Assembly: GCA_001464735.1 (NCBI GenBank)
Contig: LNDU01000035.1
Location: forward strand, 1-39,539
Reading direction: 5' to 3'
Source of the DNA: Nitrospira sp. Ga0074138
Lineage (GTDB): Bacteria > Nitrospirota > Nitrospiria > Nitrospirales > Nitrospiraceae
DNA length: 39,539 bases
Part shown: positions 17,060 to 25,796 of the stretch, piece after piece
Layout: the number at the start of each line of letters is the position of its first letter
How positions within the stretch are numbered: position 1 is the stretch's first letter
Made by a program: the position numbers and the translations under genes
The notes under the pieces: model-generated
What the model saw: the letters and a program-made list of their open reading frames with translations, nothing else
Database searches by the model: none
Told to the model about the DNA's origin: nothing

Positions 17060-18162
17060 CTATCCCCCACCGCTCTCAAGGCCAGTCCGACACTGACGGC
17101 GGCCGATGGAGCCAAATCTGCGAGTAGGTTAGGGTCCATATCACAGCCAGTCACATCGATTTCAGCGAATGGATCAGCCATTTCGACAGGCAGTTGCATC
17201 CTATCGCCGAGCTGCTGAATTAGTCCTTTTGCCCTAGCCACACCACCACAGACGAGCACACGACTGAGCTCAGCATTGGTGGTCGATGTCTTGAAGTAGT
17301 CCACCGTCCGAGCGATCTCGGACGATACTTCCGCATTCACGCTATCCATGACACTCGTGAATGACCCTCCGCTAGAGTCGCCCGCATGATCATTTCTCTT
17401 ACTCTCTTCAGCCTCTTCAAATGAGAGCCCTATCTCACGCTGAATCGCCTCAGTATACCGATTCCCCCCTAACGGAATATCGCGCGTAAATAACGACGAC
17501 CCGGCACGGATGATGTTCACGTTCATCACGCTCGCGCCGAGATTCACCAACGCCGTCGTTTCTTCCTGTGCCATCGGATAATTAATCGCATGCATGTTTT
17601 CAACCGCAAACGCATCGACATCCATGACCATTGGGACAAGTCCGGCAGCCTTGACCAACTCGGTCAGCTCATTAATCTTGTCTTTCTTCGCGGCAACAAG
17701 AATCACCGACATATCCCCTTGCTGATCTTCTGACGCATCCATAGACAAGACATGAAAATCGATATTCACTTCGTTGATGTCGAAGGGAATGTACTGCTCC
17801 GCCGCCAATTTCACCTGCCCCTCCAACTCTTCGTCCGGCATCGGAGGCAGGCTAATCTTCTTCACAATAACGGCGTGCCCGGAAATCGAGATGGCGACAT
17901 GCTTGTTCTTGACGTTGACTTCCGCAAACAATTCTTGAATCGCCGAGACTACACGTCCTTCATCCATGACCGTCCCATCGACAATCACTTCCGGCTCAAG
18001 GGGTTTCACGCCGAACTTTTGGAGAATATACCGTCCCTTACTTTCCTTGAGCTGAGCAATTTTAATCGCACTAGATCCGATATCTAGCCCCACTAACTGT
18101 CGGCGAGGGGTCAGCATCCCAACAATGTCGGTTTCGAAGAGCTTTTTGAATGAAGTCAACAT
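17056..18162 (-). CDS. pilM: type IV pilus assembly protein PilM
   Basis: A 368-residue actin-fold ATP-binding protein on the cytoplasmic face of the pilus machine, which binds the PilN tail. GLDIGSSAIKIAQLKES is the phosphate-1 loop, ALVNLGASVMNVNIIR the second phosphate region, and VLVCGGVARAKGLIQQLGDR the adenosine motif. No membrane segment. The second gene of the operon, 15 bp after a small HTH gene and overlapping pilN by 4 bp. Confidence 0.95.
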   Translation of the reverse strand: MLTSFKKLFETDIVGMLTPRRQLVGLDIGSSAIKIAQLKESKGRYILQKFGVKPLEPEVIVDGTVMDEGRVVSAIQELFAEVNVKNKHVAISISGHAVIVKKISLPPMPDEELEGQVKLAAEQYIPFDINEVNIDFHVLSMDASEDQQGDMSVILVAAKKDKINELTELVKAAGLVPMVMDVDAFAVENMHAINYPMAQEETTALVNLGASVMNVNIIRAGSSLFTRDIPLGGNRYTEAIQREIGLSFEEAEESKRNDHAGDSSGGSFTSVMDSVNAEVSSEIARTVDYFKTSTTNAELSRVLVCGGVARAKGLIQQLGDRMQLPVEMADPFAEIDVTGCDMDPNLLADLAPSAAVSVGLALRAVGDR

Positions 18163-18177
18163 GCGATACCTGCCACC

Positions 18178-18423
18178 TTACACCACAGCCTTTCTGGCGC
18201 GAATAATTTTCTCGATTTCATCCACATTCTTTCTCGTATACAGTCGCCAGTTTCTCCAATCTCGAGCGGGTTCGGTAATGACACCCTCTCGTTCCCATCG
18301 AAAGAGCGTTGCCTTGGAAATGTCAAATAATTCACATACTTGATAGGCCTTAAACCCCACAGCATTCAATGTATATTTAGGTTTTGCCACGTCAGTATTT
18401 ATACTAGTTTTGATACCTTTCAT
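18178..18423 (-). CDS. small MerR-type helix-turn-helix protein
   Basis: An 81-residue protein consisting almost wholly of a winged helix of the MerR family. The motif AYQVCELFDISKATLFRWER is the HTH and the wing reads NWRLYTRKNVDEIEKI. There is no effector-binding or coiled-coil dimerisation tail, unlike classical MerR regulators of about 130 residues. It starts the pilMNOPQ operon 15 bp before pilM, under a near-consensus promoter. The inferred transcript start lies only about 8 bases before its ATG, so the leader is very short. It is probably a transcription factor acting on its own operon or other pilus genes; the target is inferred, not shown. Confidence 0.85.
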   Translation of the reverse strand: MKGIKTSINTDVAKPKYTLNAVGFKAYQVCELFDISKATLFRWEREGVITEPARDWRNWRLYTRKNVDEIEKIIRARKAVV

Positions 18424-18437
18424 TACTCACAAGGCTA

Positions 18438-18465
18438 AGTATAGTCAATATGCTCTACCTGTCAA
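18438..18465 (-). promoter_or_regulatory. promoter of the HTH-pilMNOPQ operon
   Basis: Minus strand: perfect TTGACA (18460-18465), 16-base spacer, TATACT (18438-18443; 5 of 6). A second TTGAC lies 17 bases after the first, inside the spacer, and CTTAGC flanks the promoter on both sides, giving possible regulator contacts. Confidence 0.7.
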
Positions 18466-18527
18466 GAAAGCGCTAAGATAAGTGAGAGTGACGGCAGGAA
18501 AATGGTGGCTGTTATTCCAACAACAGG

Positions 18528-19394
18528 CTACGATTTGTCGATATCTCGGTGTTTGAGGCCAACCTCGTACCCCAGGGCGGCAAGGCGTTCTCGAAGACGC
18601 CCGGCAACCGCAACCGAGCGATGACGCCCGCCGGTACACCCGATACCAATAGTCAGATAACTACGCCGCTCTCGCTGGAATAACGGCAAGAGAAACTTCA
18701 GAAATCCTTCGAGGTGCTGCAAAAGTGATATGGCATCAGAGTCTGTGAGCACGAAGGTCCGGACCTGCGGATCGTCTCCAGAAATAGGCTTGAGTTCAGG
18801 CACAAAAAATGGGTTCCTGAGAAATCGCACATCAAACAACAGATCGATATCGTACGGCACCCCGAATTTAAATCCAAAGGTTATGAGTGAGATTGTCAGT
18901 CGTCGATCCGATGACTCTCGTTGAAACTGCTTCGCAAGCAACTCACCGAGCTCATGGACTGTCAGATCGGACGTATCGATGATTCGATCAGCCTGGCATC
19001 GGAGTTCGGCTACACGCTCCTTTTCGAATCGGATTCCATCCAAGACGGGAAGATGTGGCAAAAGTGGGTGCGGGCGCCTGGACTCTGAAAATCGCCTGAT
19101 CAATACTTCTTCACGAGCCTCAAGAAAAAGCACCTGAATAGCATGGCCGAGCGCTTTCACTCTCTCCAAAATATCAACGAAATCCGAAAAGAACGCACGC
19201 TCTCTAATATCAATCCCAAGAGCAACGTTAGCAATTTCGCTCTGCTGCTGGTTACAGAGATCGACAAAAGTCGGAAGCAAGGCCGGAGGAAGGTTATCGA
19301 TGCAGAAATATCCAGCATCCTCAAAGGCTTTGAGGGCGTAGGTTTTACCAGAGCCGGACAACCCACTAATAATGACGAGATTCAGCCGGGCCAT
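18528..19394 (-). CDS. rapZ: RNase adapter protein RapZ / P-loop nucleotide-binding protein
   Basis: A 288-residue protein of the RapZ/YvcJ family. The N-terminal P-loop kinase-like domain has Walker A SGLSGSGKTYALKAFED (from about residue 9) and FLEAREEVLIRRFSESRRPH. The C-terminal half has the family motifs ISLITFGFKFGVPYDIDLLF and IGIGCTGGRHRSV. In E. coli, RapZ binds glucosamine-6-phosphate and presents the sRNA GlmZ to RNase E; elsewhere the family acts in envelope precursor control, so the exact role here is inferred. It follows hpf after 170 bp, the position it holds in the proteobacterial rpoN cluster, but with ptsN absent. No strong ribosome binding site precedes the ATG. Confidence 0.92.
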   Translation of the reverse strand: MARLNLVIISGLSGSGKTYALKAFEDAGYFCIDNLPPALLPTFVDLCNQQQSEIANVALGIDIRERAFFSDFVDILERVKALGHAIQVLFLEAREEVLIRRFSESRRPHPLLPHLPVLDGIRFEKERVAELRCQADRIIDTSDLTVHELGELLAKQFQRESSDRRLTISLITFGFKFGVPYDIDLLFDVRFLRNPFFVPELKPISGDDPQVRTFVLTDSDAISLLQHLEGFLKFLLPLFQRERRSYLTIGIGCTGGRHRSVAVAGRLRERLAALGYEVGLKHRDIDKS

Positions 19395-19485
19395 GGGATC
19401 GCATATTGTCTCGGGTGATATAGCTGAGATATTCCCATTTGGGATTCGCTGCCAGCTTCACGCATAATCCAAAGACGCGGAGCGC

Positions 19486-19513
19486 TCTGAGCCGCTCAGA
19501 CGCATGGCATGCG
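19486..19513. repeat. two adjacent palindromes between hpf and rapZ
   Basis: TCTGAGC-C-GCTCAGA (19486-19500) is followed at once by CGCATG-G-CATGCG (19501-19513); both are perfect odd-length palindromes with one-base centres. They lie in the 170-bp hpf-rapZ gap, where ptsN is expected. They may be RNA hairpins in the rapZ leader or protein sites. Confidence 0.45.
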
Positions 19514-19564
19514 CCAAGGAACAAGGCCGCATGATCTTACAAGAGACTCGCCTAGAACATGCGA

Positions 19565-19876
19565 TCACGCTCTTTTCGGCTGAACCGGCTTATGATTGAC
19601 AAGGCGATCTTTCCATTTTCGAAACTGCGCATCTACACGGTCAACTAGGGCATCAATGGTGGCATACATCTCAGGCGTTGCTGTCTTAGCTTGCACTCGT
19701 TTGCCACTGACCGCACCAGTCACTTCGGCCTTATGCTGAAGCTTCTCGACTCCCAATACTACTTGCAGGGATCCGACCTTCAACCCGTATCGATCAAGGC
19801 GAGCAAATCGGGTTTCCACATAGCTTCTAAGCGCTGGCGTGATGTCCATGTGACGCCCTGTAATTCTCAGCTTCAT
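19565..19876 (-). CDS. hpf: ribosome hibernation promoting factor, short form
   Basis: A 103-residue short HPF/YfiA-type protein that binds the 30S decoding centre and inactivates ribosomes under stress or stationary phase. The sequence shows MKLRITGRHMDITPALRSYV, the RLDRYGLKVGSLQVVLGVEK strand and the basic helix DALVDRVDAQFRKWKDRLVN. It lacks the C-terminal dimerisation domain of long HPF. The start at 19876 is chosen for GGAGG 5 bases upstream and the family start; the frame is open to 19924. It lies 44 bp after rpoN, as in E. coli. Confidence 0.93.
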   Translation of the reverse strand: MKLRITGRHMDITPALRSYVETRFARLDRYGLKVGSLQVVLGVEKLQHKAEVTGAVSGKRVQAKTATPEMYATIDALVDRVDAQFRKWKDRLVNHKPVQPKRA

Positions 19877-19920
19877 GCCCACCTCCAATTGTGATCCAGC
19901 TGGATGCGAAGCCACAGATA

Positions 19921-21429
19921 TCAAAAAAAGCGCTTGCGTTGACTAGCGGACGAGATATTCAATTCGGCCCGATATTTCGCCACAGTCCTCCGCGCAATAA
20001 TTACTCCCTGCTTGCGAAGCTCGGCTGCAATTTCCTCATCTTTCAAAGGACGTTTTGCATTCTCTTCAGCCACCATGGTCTTGATCATATCCCTGACGGA
20101 AACGGAGGAATGCATCCCTGATGGCTCATCAACATGTTGAAGCCCTGCATTGAAGAAAAACTTGAGTTCCAGCATGCCCTGCGGGCAATACATATATTTA
20201 TTGGCCGTCACACGGCTAATCGTGGATTCATGCATCCCAATATCCTCGGCCACCTGCTTGAGAACCAAGGGCTTGAGATATTGGACGCCATGGTCAAAAA
20301 ATTGCTCCTGGAACTTGACGATACTGGAAACCACTTTCACGATGGTCCGATTGCGCTGCTCAATGCTTCGAATAATCCACTGAGCGGCCCGCAACTTTTC
20401 ATCCATATATGCTTTAGTTTCAGATGTTCCGCTCTGTCCAGAAGAAATAAGCTGCTTGTAATACGGACTGATCCTCATGCGTGGAAGCCCATCGTCGTTC
20501 AACAGGACAACCCACTCTCCCTCATTCTTAACCACAAACACATCAGGCACAATAACGTAGTTCTGGGTATTGGAAAACGGCCTCCCGGGCTTTGGCTCAA
20601 GTTCTCCAATGACTTTCGTCGCTTGAAAGACCTCTTCGACCGTAACGTTCAACGCCTTCGCGACCTTGCCATACTGTTTTTTTTCTAAGTCTTTCAAATG
20701 GTGCAACACGATGTTTTCAATAACAGATCCTTTCAATGCACCGGGAGGCGACCCAAGTGATCCAAACAGATTCCGACCTAGATGCCCAAGTTGGAGTAGA
20801 AGGCATTCGGGAAGATCCCTTGCACCAACCCCAGTCGGATCGAACGTTTGAATGTCTTTGAGCACAGATTCGACTTCGGACTCAGCAAAATCAGTCCCGG
20901 CCACAACCTCAGCCAAAGGAATGCGAAGATAGCCATCGTCATCCAAATTGCCGATGATCAAGCGAGCAAGTTCTTTTTCTCGATCACGGAGCCCGGACAA
21001 GGACAATTGCCAGAGGAGATGCTCCTCGAGAGACGTCGCTTTTGCCAGCGTTTGCTCGTACGAGGGAAACTCATCTTGTGCCGAGGAATATTCGGACGCG
21101 CCGCTTCGGTGATCTCTGCCGAAATACTCTTCCCACCCGGAAGCGGAAAACTCCTCCGCTGACCCTTGTTCTTCGCGTGTCTCAACTGCTGCGTCCGACC
21201 GATCCTGGCCTTCCAATGCAGCGGGATCTTCGACCTTTTCCTCATTGACCAAGGACTCGCCTTCCTCGACATCGGACTGCATCTCATCCAGCAAAGGGTT
21301 TTCCAGGAGATGCTGCGTAAGGCTCTGCTGCAGCTCCAGCCGAGACAACTGCAGCAGCTTAATCGCCTGCTGCAGTTGAGGCGTCATGATGAGCTTTTGC
21401 GAAAGCTGTGGAACCAGACGGAGTTTCAT
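19921..21429 (-). CDS. rpoN: RNA polymerase sigma-54 factor
   Basis: A 502-residue sigma-54. Region I (about 1-50) is Gln/Leu-rich (MTPQLQQAIKLLQLSRLELQ) and contacts activators. Region II (about 55-115) is acidic. The core-binding domain follows (about 120-300). The DNA-binding part has the HTH around ADIGMHESTISRVTANKYMY and the RpoN box ARRTVAKYRAEL from about residue 479, which reads the -24 element. The start at 21429 fits the usual MKLRLVPQLSQKLIMTP opening. It lies 22 bp downstream of lptB and is probably cotranscribed with lptCAB. No bacterial enhancer-binding protein is in the window. Confidence 0.97.
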   Translation of the reverse strand: MKLRLVPQLSQKLIMTPQLQQAIKLLQLSRLELQQSLTQHLLENPLLDEMQSDVEEGESLVNEEKVEDPAALEGQDRSDAAVETREEQGSAEEFSASGWEEYFGRDHRSGASEYSSAQDEFPSYEQTLAKATSLEEHLLWQLSLSGLRDREKELARLIIGNLDDDGYLRIPLAEVVAGTDFAESEVESVLKDIQTFDPTGVGARDLPECLLLQLGHLGRNLFGSLGSPPGALKGSVIENIVLHHLKDLEKKQYGKVAKALNVTVEEVFQATKVIGELEPKPGRPFSNTQNYVIVPDVFVVKNEGEWVVLLNDDGLPRMRISPYYKQLISSGQSGTSETKAYMDEKLRAAQWIIRSIEQRNRTIVKVVSSIVKFQEQFFDHGVQYLKPLVLKQVAEDIGMHESTISRVTANKYMYCPQGMLELKFFFNAGLQHVDEPSGMHSSVSVRDMIKTMVAEENAKRPLKDEEIAAELRKQGVIIARRTVAKYRAELNISSASQRKRFF

Positions 21430-21451
21430 CGATACCCCTACTACTACTCTT

Positions 21452-22234
21452 CTACAACTTGAACTGTTCCCCAAGATAGACGGCCCGAGCCATTGGACTC
21501 TGCACTATAGCTTCAGGAGACCCCGCCTCTAAGATCAATCCTTCATTGATGATGTAGGCACGATCGACGATCGAAAGCGTTTCCTGTACATTGTGATCGG
21601 TAATTAATATGCCGATCCCTTTTTCTTTTAAGCGGGTGATGATCTGCTGAATATCGGCCACGGCGATCGGATCGATCCCTGCAAACGGTTCATCCAACAG
21701 CATGAAGGACGGTGTAGCCGCCAGCGCACGCGTGATTTCCAAGCGCCGACGCTCTCCCCCTGAGAGGGCATAGGCCATGCTCTTTCGTATATGGATAAGA
21801 TCTAGCTCCTTAAGCAAGGCATCCACGCGCTGACTTCGCTCTTTACGAGCATACCCTAGCATTTCAAGAATCGCCAAGACATTATGTTCAACCGAGAGTC
21901 GTCGAAACACAGACGATTCCTGAGGCAGGTAACCGATTCCCCGCCGTGCGCGTTTATACATGGGCAAGTTGGTCACGGATTCTCCGATGAAGGTGATCTC
22001 CCCTTCATCGGGCTGACACAACCCAACCATCATGTCGAAGATTGTGGTCTTGCCTGCTCCATTCGGACCGAGAAGTCCGACCACCTCACCGGCATATACT
22101 TCGACCGCGACGCCCTTGACGACTTTGCGTCCACGGAAACTTTTCACCAGGCCAGTGGCGCGCAGACAATGCTCCCGCCGTACCGCAATCGGGTCGACGA
22201 GAGCGTCAGACTCTGCATGAACACCCTGGGTCAT
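21452..22234 (-). CDS. lptB: LPS export ABC transporter ATP-binding protein LptB
   Basis: A 260-residue cytoplasmic ATPase that powers LPS extraction with LptF/G/C. Walker A is [20 protein letters not shown], the Q-loop [14 protein letters not shown], the signature [16 protein letters not shown], Walker [21 protein letters not shown] and the H-loop LITDHNVQE. About 20 extra N-terminal residues compared with E. coli LptB leave open a slightly later start. The ATG overlaps the lptA stop by 4 bases. lptF/G are not in the window. Confidence 0.96.
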   Translation of the reverse strand: MTQGVHAESDALVDPIAVRREHCLRATGLVKSFRGRKVVKGVAVEVYAGEVVGLLGPNGAGKTTIFDMMVGLCQPDEGEITFIGESVTNLPMYKRARRGIGYLPQESSVFRRLSVEHNVLAILEMLGYARKERSQRVDALLKELDLIHIRKSMAYALSGGERRRLEITRALAATPSFMLLDEPFAGIDPIAVADIQQIITRLKEKGIGILITDHNVQETLSIVDRAYIINEGLILEAGSPEAIVQSPMARAVYLGEQFKL

Positions 22235-22842
22235 GGTTGAATCGGCCCCTCATCTTCGATGCGAACATGTGAACCCCCTTCCACCACGCTTCGCTCTTCC
22301 GCCCTAAAAATCGTAATTTGCTTACCGCTGACACGGGTTCCCCGTTCCCAAGCTATGGGATCGCCGGTCAACACAATCTTCTCCTTGTCAACGAAATACA
22401 CGGCTTTTTGGCACGTCGCGTTGCCGTTCTCGTACTTAATCTTGACACGATGGGCATCGCCGGTCGCTTCGATACGTTGGACGGAACGATTCGACATCGG
22501 CGACACGGCGCTGTGCTCCTTTCGAGCCGAGGAATTCTGACCGGATTCATGGCGGTCCGTTCCCCCTTCCGATGGCAGCGAGGAATCGTGATTTCGTAAA
22601 GCAAACAACACCACCATCTTGTCCGAATGAACGATAAGCGATCCGCGGGTTAGCACAACCGTCTCTTCAAAAATAGCCTGGCTGTCTTGATTTCGGACTG
22701 TCATTCTCTTTGAGGTAATTGTGGTTGGGACACCGGACGCCTCCACACCCCTCTTCAGATTCACAGATTCCGCTGAAGGAGCTGCCGAGGTGGATCCGAC
22801 ACAAAAGGCGCTAAGAAGCAGAAGCCAGATCCACATGCACAT
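22231..22842 (-). CDS. lptA: LPS transport periplasmic protein LptA (OstA-like)
   Basis: A 203-residue periplasmic protein bridging LptC and the outer-membrane LptD. A signal peptide ([20 protein letters not shown]) precedes an OstA/LptA-type beta-jellyroll with [54 protein letters not shown] and [19 protein letters not shown] low-complexity Ser/His/Arg-rich insert (about residues 95-120) is unusual. The start at 22842 places the signal peptide at the terminus; ATG 22836 and TTG 22881 are alternatives. It overlaps lptC by about 32 bp and lptB by 4. Confidence 0.88.
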   Translation of the reverse strand: MCMWIWLLLLSAFCVGSTSAAPSAESVNLKRGVEASGVPTTITSKRMTVRNQDSQAIFEETVVLTRGSLIVHSDKMVVLFALRNHDSSLPSEGGTDRHESGQNSSARKEHSAVSPMSNRSVQRIEATGDAHRVKIKYENGNATCQKAVYFVDKEKIVLTGDPIAWERGTRVSGKQITIFRAEERSVVEGGSHVRIEDEGPIQP

Positions 22843-23383
22843 CCTGTAAAACCTCAAATTCTTCGGATTCCATTCGCCCAAGCAGCCCTTGCCCCCTCAC
22901 CTCCAATCCATGCCCCACCATGCGGACAGGATCCTCGGTCCGAATTTCTCGTGCTTCGTCCGTCCAGACCAAGTGGTTGGTATAAATCGTATACCCGCTC
23001 CTCGTTTCCACAACAATGGGTGTTTGGCGATTTGCCAACTTGAAATTCTTGGTCGCCGTATCCAGCGTTCCCTCTTCCCCGTGCACAGTCACCTCATCTC
23101 CTCCAGCGCCGTAGAAGGTGAGGGCGACGTCACGCAGCACGGCACGCTTATCTTGCTCAAATAGTCGAGCCTGCTTAGCCTGCACCTGCCACTGGACTAC
23201 ATCTCCTTTTGATTGAGTAAAGATAAACTCCAAGATCTTGGCATCTGCTTGTTCAATCGACTCCGGAGCGATGGGGCGGCTACTCTGAGTTGAGTCGGCG
23301 TTTCTGAAGAGAAGATAGCCGAGAAATGTAGCCAACAGCACACTCAAGGTGAGAAGAGCCCGTCTTGTTATAAGCTGCCACAT
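22811..23383 (-). CDS. lptC: LPS export system protein LptC
   Basis: A 190-residue bitopic inner-membrane protein that passes LPS from LptB2FG to LptA. One N-terminal transmembrane helix (about 7-26, ALLTLSVLLATFLGYLLF) is followed by the periplasmic LptC jellyroll with EFIFTQSKGDVVQWQVQAKQ, VHGEEGTLDTATKNFKLANR and TNHLVWTDEAREIRTEDPV. It is first in lptC-lptA-lptB-rpoN-hpf. kdsC, which precedes it in E. coli, is not here. The ribosome binding site is weak; a probable promoter lies at 23430-23458. Confidence 0.9.
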   Translation of the reverse strand: MWQLITRRALLTLSVLLATFLGYLLFRNADSTQSSRPIAPESIEQADAKILEFIFTQSKGDVVQWQVQAKQARLFEQDKRAVLRDVALTFYGAGGDEVTVHGEEGTLDTATKNFKLANRQTPIVVETRSGYTIYTNHLVWTDEAREIRTEDPVRMVGHGLEVRGQGLLGRMESEEFEVLQDVHVDLASAS

Positions 23384-23421
23384 GCTCTAGGAATTTCCAC
23401 GAGATAGATTCACAGCGACAC

Positions 23422-23440
23422 CTGGCACGATCGTAGCATG
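23422..23440 (+). promoter_or_regulatory. sigma-54-type -24/-12 site overlapping the lptC promoter
   Basis: Plus strand: CTGGCACG, 4 bases, then TAGCA. GG (23424-23425) and GC (23436-23437) are exactly 10 bases apart, as in sigma-54 promoters, and TGGCACG is the consensus -24 box. It points away from lptC into the antisense of rplQ, where there is no plus-strand gene, and it covers the -10 region of the opposing promoter. Confidence 0.35.
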
Positions 23441-23458
23441 CATAATCTTTCAAGTAAA
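23430..23458 (-). promoter_or_regulatory. probable promoter of lptCAB-rpoN-hpf
   Basis: Minus strand: TTTACT (23453-23458), 17 bases, TACGAT (23430-23435), with TGC before the -10 forming an extended -10. The inferred start is about 40 bases upstream of lptC. Confidence 0.5.
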
Positions 23459-23480
23459 CGTCCTCCAGGGAAGTGGAAAC

Positions 23481-23514
23481 AAAAAGACTTCCATGTGTTG
23501 TCACATGGAAGTCT
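23481..23514 (-). terminator. strong intrinsic terminator after rplQ
   Basis: AGACTTCCATGTG and CACATGGAAGTCT form a perfect 13-bp stem with a 4-base loop, followed on the minus strand by TTTTTG. It ends the tuf-S10-spc-alpha transcript 33 bp past the rplQ stop and insulates it from the lptC operon. Confidence 0.93.
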
Positions 23515-23546
23515 CCAGACGGGCAGCTAAATGCGTGCTTTAAAAG

Positions 23547-23978
23547 TTATGCTGAAGGTGCAGCGTCAGTGGGTGCTGGCGGAGCAGCGCCAGCTTTGGT
23601 TTTATTCTTGGTAGCTAATTCCTGACGAGAAACCAATTCTATGGCCACCATTTCAGCGGCATCGCCAATGCGGCGACGAGTTTTGATGATTCTGGTGTAT
23701 CCTCCTGGCCGATCCTTGAATCGTGTCGCCACATCGCTAAACAGCTTAGACACAACGGCCTTGCTGCGGATAAAGGCTAATGCTCGACGACGTGCAGGGA
23801 GCGTACCTTCCTTGCCAAGCGTGATCATGCGGTCGGTAAATCCTCGTATCTCCTTAGCCTTAGCCCCCGTGGTTTCAATACGCTCTTGGTCTAACAGCGA
23901 GGTCACTAAGTTCCGAAACAACGCCCATCGATGTTTCGTCTGCCGTCCAAGTTGTCGTCCCTTTTTTCTATGTCGCAC
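23547..23978 (-). CDS. rplQ: 50S ribosomal protein L17
   Basis: 143 residues; last gene of the alpha group. [20 protein letters not shown] is the standard start and the body to about residue 120 is canonical. The last 20 residues are an Ala/Pro/Lys-rich tail beyond the usual L17 end. It starts with GTG (23976-23978), with AGAGGA 7 bases upstream, 24 bp after rpoA. Confidence 0.96.
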   Translation of the reverse strand: MRHRKKGRQLGRQTKHRWALFRNLVTSLLDQERIETTGAKAKEIRGFTDRMITLGKEGTLPARRRALAFIRSKAVVSKLFSDVATRFKDRPGGYTRIIKTRRRIGDAAEMVAIELVSRQELATKNKTKAGAAPPAPTDAAPSA

Positions 23979-24002
23979 GATAGTCCTCTTGATTGGAAAG
24001 CA

Positions 24003-25001
24003 TCATTCAGGTTTCGGGCTTCCATTGTATGGGGAAGCCTCAACTTTTGTTCCTAACGAAAGCCCCATCTCAGAAAGAATTTCCTTAATCTCGTTGAGGG
24101 ACTTTTTCCCAAAGTTCTTTGTCCTGAGCATCTCCCCTTCAGACTTTTGGACGAGATCAGCGATCGTTTTGATATTCGCGTTCTTCAGGCAATTGGCCGC
24201 GCGAACGGACAACTCCAACTCATTCACGCTACGAGAGAGATTCTTGTTTACTTCTCGATGAGATTCCTCGTAACCCGCTTCGCTCTTTCCTTCGCTTCGC
24301 TCTTCGGGATTGATAAAAATATCCAGATGCTCGCGCAAAATCCCGGCCCCCGTAGATAGCGCGTCCCGCGGGCTGATGGTACCGTCGGTCCAGATCTCCA
24401 TCGTCAGTTTGTCATAGTCGGTCATACGACCAACCCGAGCATTTTCAACATGGAAATTGACTCGCCTGATCGGAGAGAAGATAGAATCGATGGCAATCAC
24501 CCCGATCGGCAGTCCCTCTTCCTTGTTACGTTCGGCTGGCACATAACCACGGCCATGCTTCACAGTCATCTCAATGTCCAGAGTCGCATCCTTATCGAGG
24601 GTGGCAATATGCAAATCTGGGGTCAAAATTGTTACATCGCCATCGTGAAGAATATCCGCCCCCTTGGCTTCTCCAGGCCCCTTCTTTTTCAACCGTATCG
24701 TCTTCGGTTTATCCGTGTGGAGCGCCAGCCGCAGGCTTTTAATATTCAGAATGATTGCCGTGACGTCTTCTGTCACGCCTGAAATCGTCGAAAACTCGTG
24801 CACGACCCCTTCAATCTTCACGGTGGTCACCGCAGCTCCCGTGAGCGACGATAGCAAAATGCGACGGAGGGCATTACCAATCGTCGTGCCAAACCCTCGT
24901 TCAAACGCTTCTGTGGTGAACCGCCCAAATATGGGAGAATGTGCATCCTTGTCGACTTCCACCCGCATTGGGATCTGAAAGTCTTTCATCGCTTTGATCA
25001 T
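24003..25001 (-). CDS. rpoA: DNA-directed RNA polymerase subunit alpha
   Basis: 332 residues. The N-terminal dimerisation domain (about 1-230) includes [20 protein letters not shown], which nucleates polymerase assembly. The C-terminal domain (about 255-325) includes [20 protein letters not shown] and [20 protein letters not shown], which contact UP-element DNA and activators. The start at 25001 is chosen for GGAGG 7 bases upstream; ten further codons upstream are open. Confidence 0.98.
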   Translation of the reverse strand: MIKAMKDFQIPMRVEVDKDAHSPIFGRFTTEAFERGFGTTIGNALRRILLSSLTGAAVTTVKIEGVVHEFSTISGVTEDVTAIILNIKSLRLALHTDKPKTIRLKKKGPGEAKGADILHDGDVTILTPDLHIATLDKDATLDIEMTVKHGRGYVPAERNKEEGLPIGVIAIDSIFSPIRRVNFHVENARVGRMTDYDKLTMEIWTDGTISPRDALSTGAGILREHLDIFINPEERSEGKSEAGYEESHREVNKNLSRSVNELELSVRAANCLKNANIKTIADLVQKSEGEMLRTKNFGKKSLNEIKEILSEMGLSLGTKVEASPYNGSPKPE

Positions 25002-25082
25002 GACCCACCCTCCATACCATCGAGTGACCAAGACGTTGGCGGAAAACGCCCACGTCGAAAGAGCGCACCTCAGACCGGCAAA

Positions 25083-25709
25083 CTATCGCGAATACAATTC
25101 CACCACCATCTGTTCATTGACTGGCAATGCGATCTGCTCCTTGGCCGGCAATGTGCGCACCGTCCCTTTAAACGCCCCTTTGTCAAGCTCCAGCCAATCG
25201 GGAATACCTCGACTATCAACTGATTCCAAGGCCGCTTGGAATGCGACCAAGTCTCGACTCCGTTCGCGAATCTGGATCACATCTCCAGGCTTCACCAGCG
25301 CCCCAGCCACCGTGATCTTCTTACCGTTGATCGTGAAATGACCATGGCTCACCATCTGGCGGGCTTGCTTGCGCGAAGCACCGAACCCTAAGCGATACGC
25401 GACATTGTCCAGGCGGCACTCCAGCAACCGCAATAGGGCATCGCCCGTGACGCCAGTCTGTCGTTCAGCGCGTTCGAAGACGCCACGGAATTGACATTCC
25501 TGAAGTCCATAGATACGACGCAGTTTCTGTTTTTCGCGCAACTGGAGACTATAGTCAGAGGTTCGCTGTCGCCCCTGCCCATGTTGACCGGGCGGATAAC
25601 TCCTGCGTTCGATCGCGCACTTTTCCGTCATACAGCGCGTGCCCTTGAGAAAAAGCTTCTCCCCTTCTCGCCGACACAACCGACAGACTGGACCACGATA
25701 CTTTGCCAC
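25083..25709 (-). CDS. rpsD: 30S ribosomal protein S4
   Basis: 208 residues. Primary 16S binder and, in several bacteria, translational repressor of the alpha operon. The N-terminus keeps a complete zinc site (Cys9, Cys12, Cys26, Cys31), so this is the zinc-binding form. An S4 RNA-binding domain (about 98-160, RLDNVAYRLGFGASRKQARQ) follows. GAGGAGG precedes the ATG. Confidence 0.98.
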   Translation of the reverse strand: MAKYRGPVCRLCRREGEKLFLKGTRCMTEKCAIERRSYPPGQHGQGRQRTSDYSLQLREKQKLRRIYGLQECQFRGVFERAERQTGVTGDALLRLLECRLDNVAYRLGFGASRKQARQMVSHGHFTINGKKITVAGALVKPGDVIQIRERSRDLVAFQAALESVDSRGIPDWLELDKGAFKGTVRTLPAKEQIALPVNEQMVVELYSR

Positions 25710-25796
25710 TGCTTCCTCCTCGCAAAAGAACTTACTGACTCACTAACAATAGGCCTTGCGTTTTCGCCCAGCGACTCTGAGCATCCATCGAAATAA

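Noticed and set aside
18424..18527. CTGTTGTT/AATAACAG hairpin after rapZ
   Set aside because: It needs a two-base loop and has no T-tract; too weak to call a terminator.
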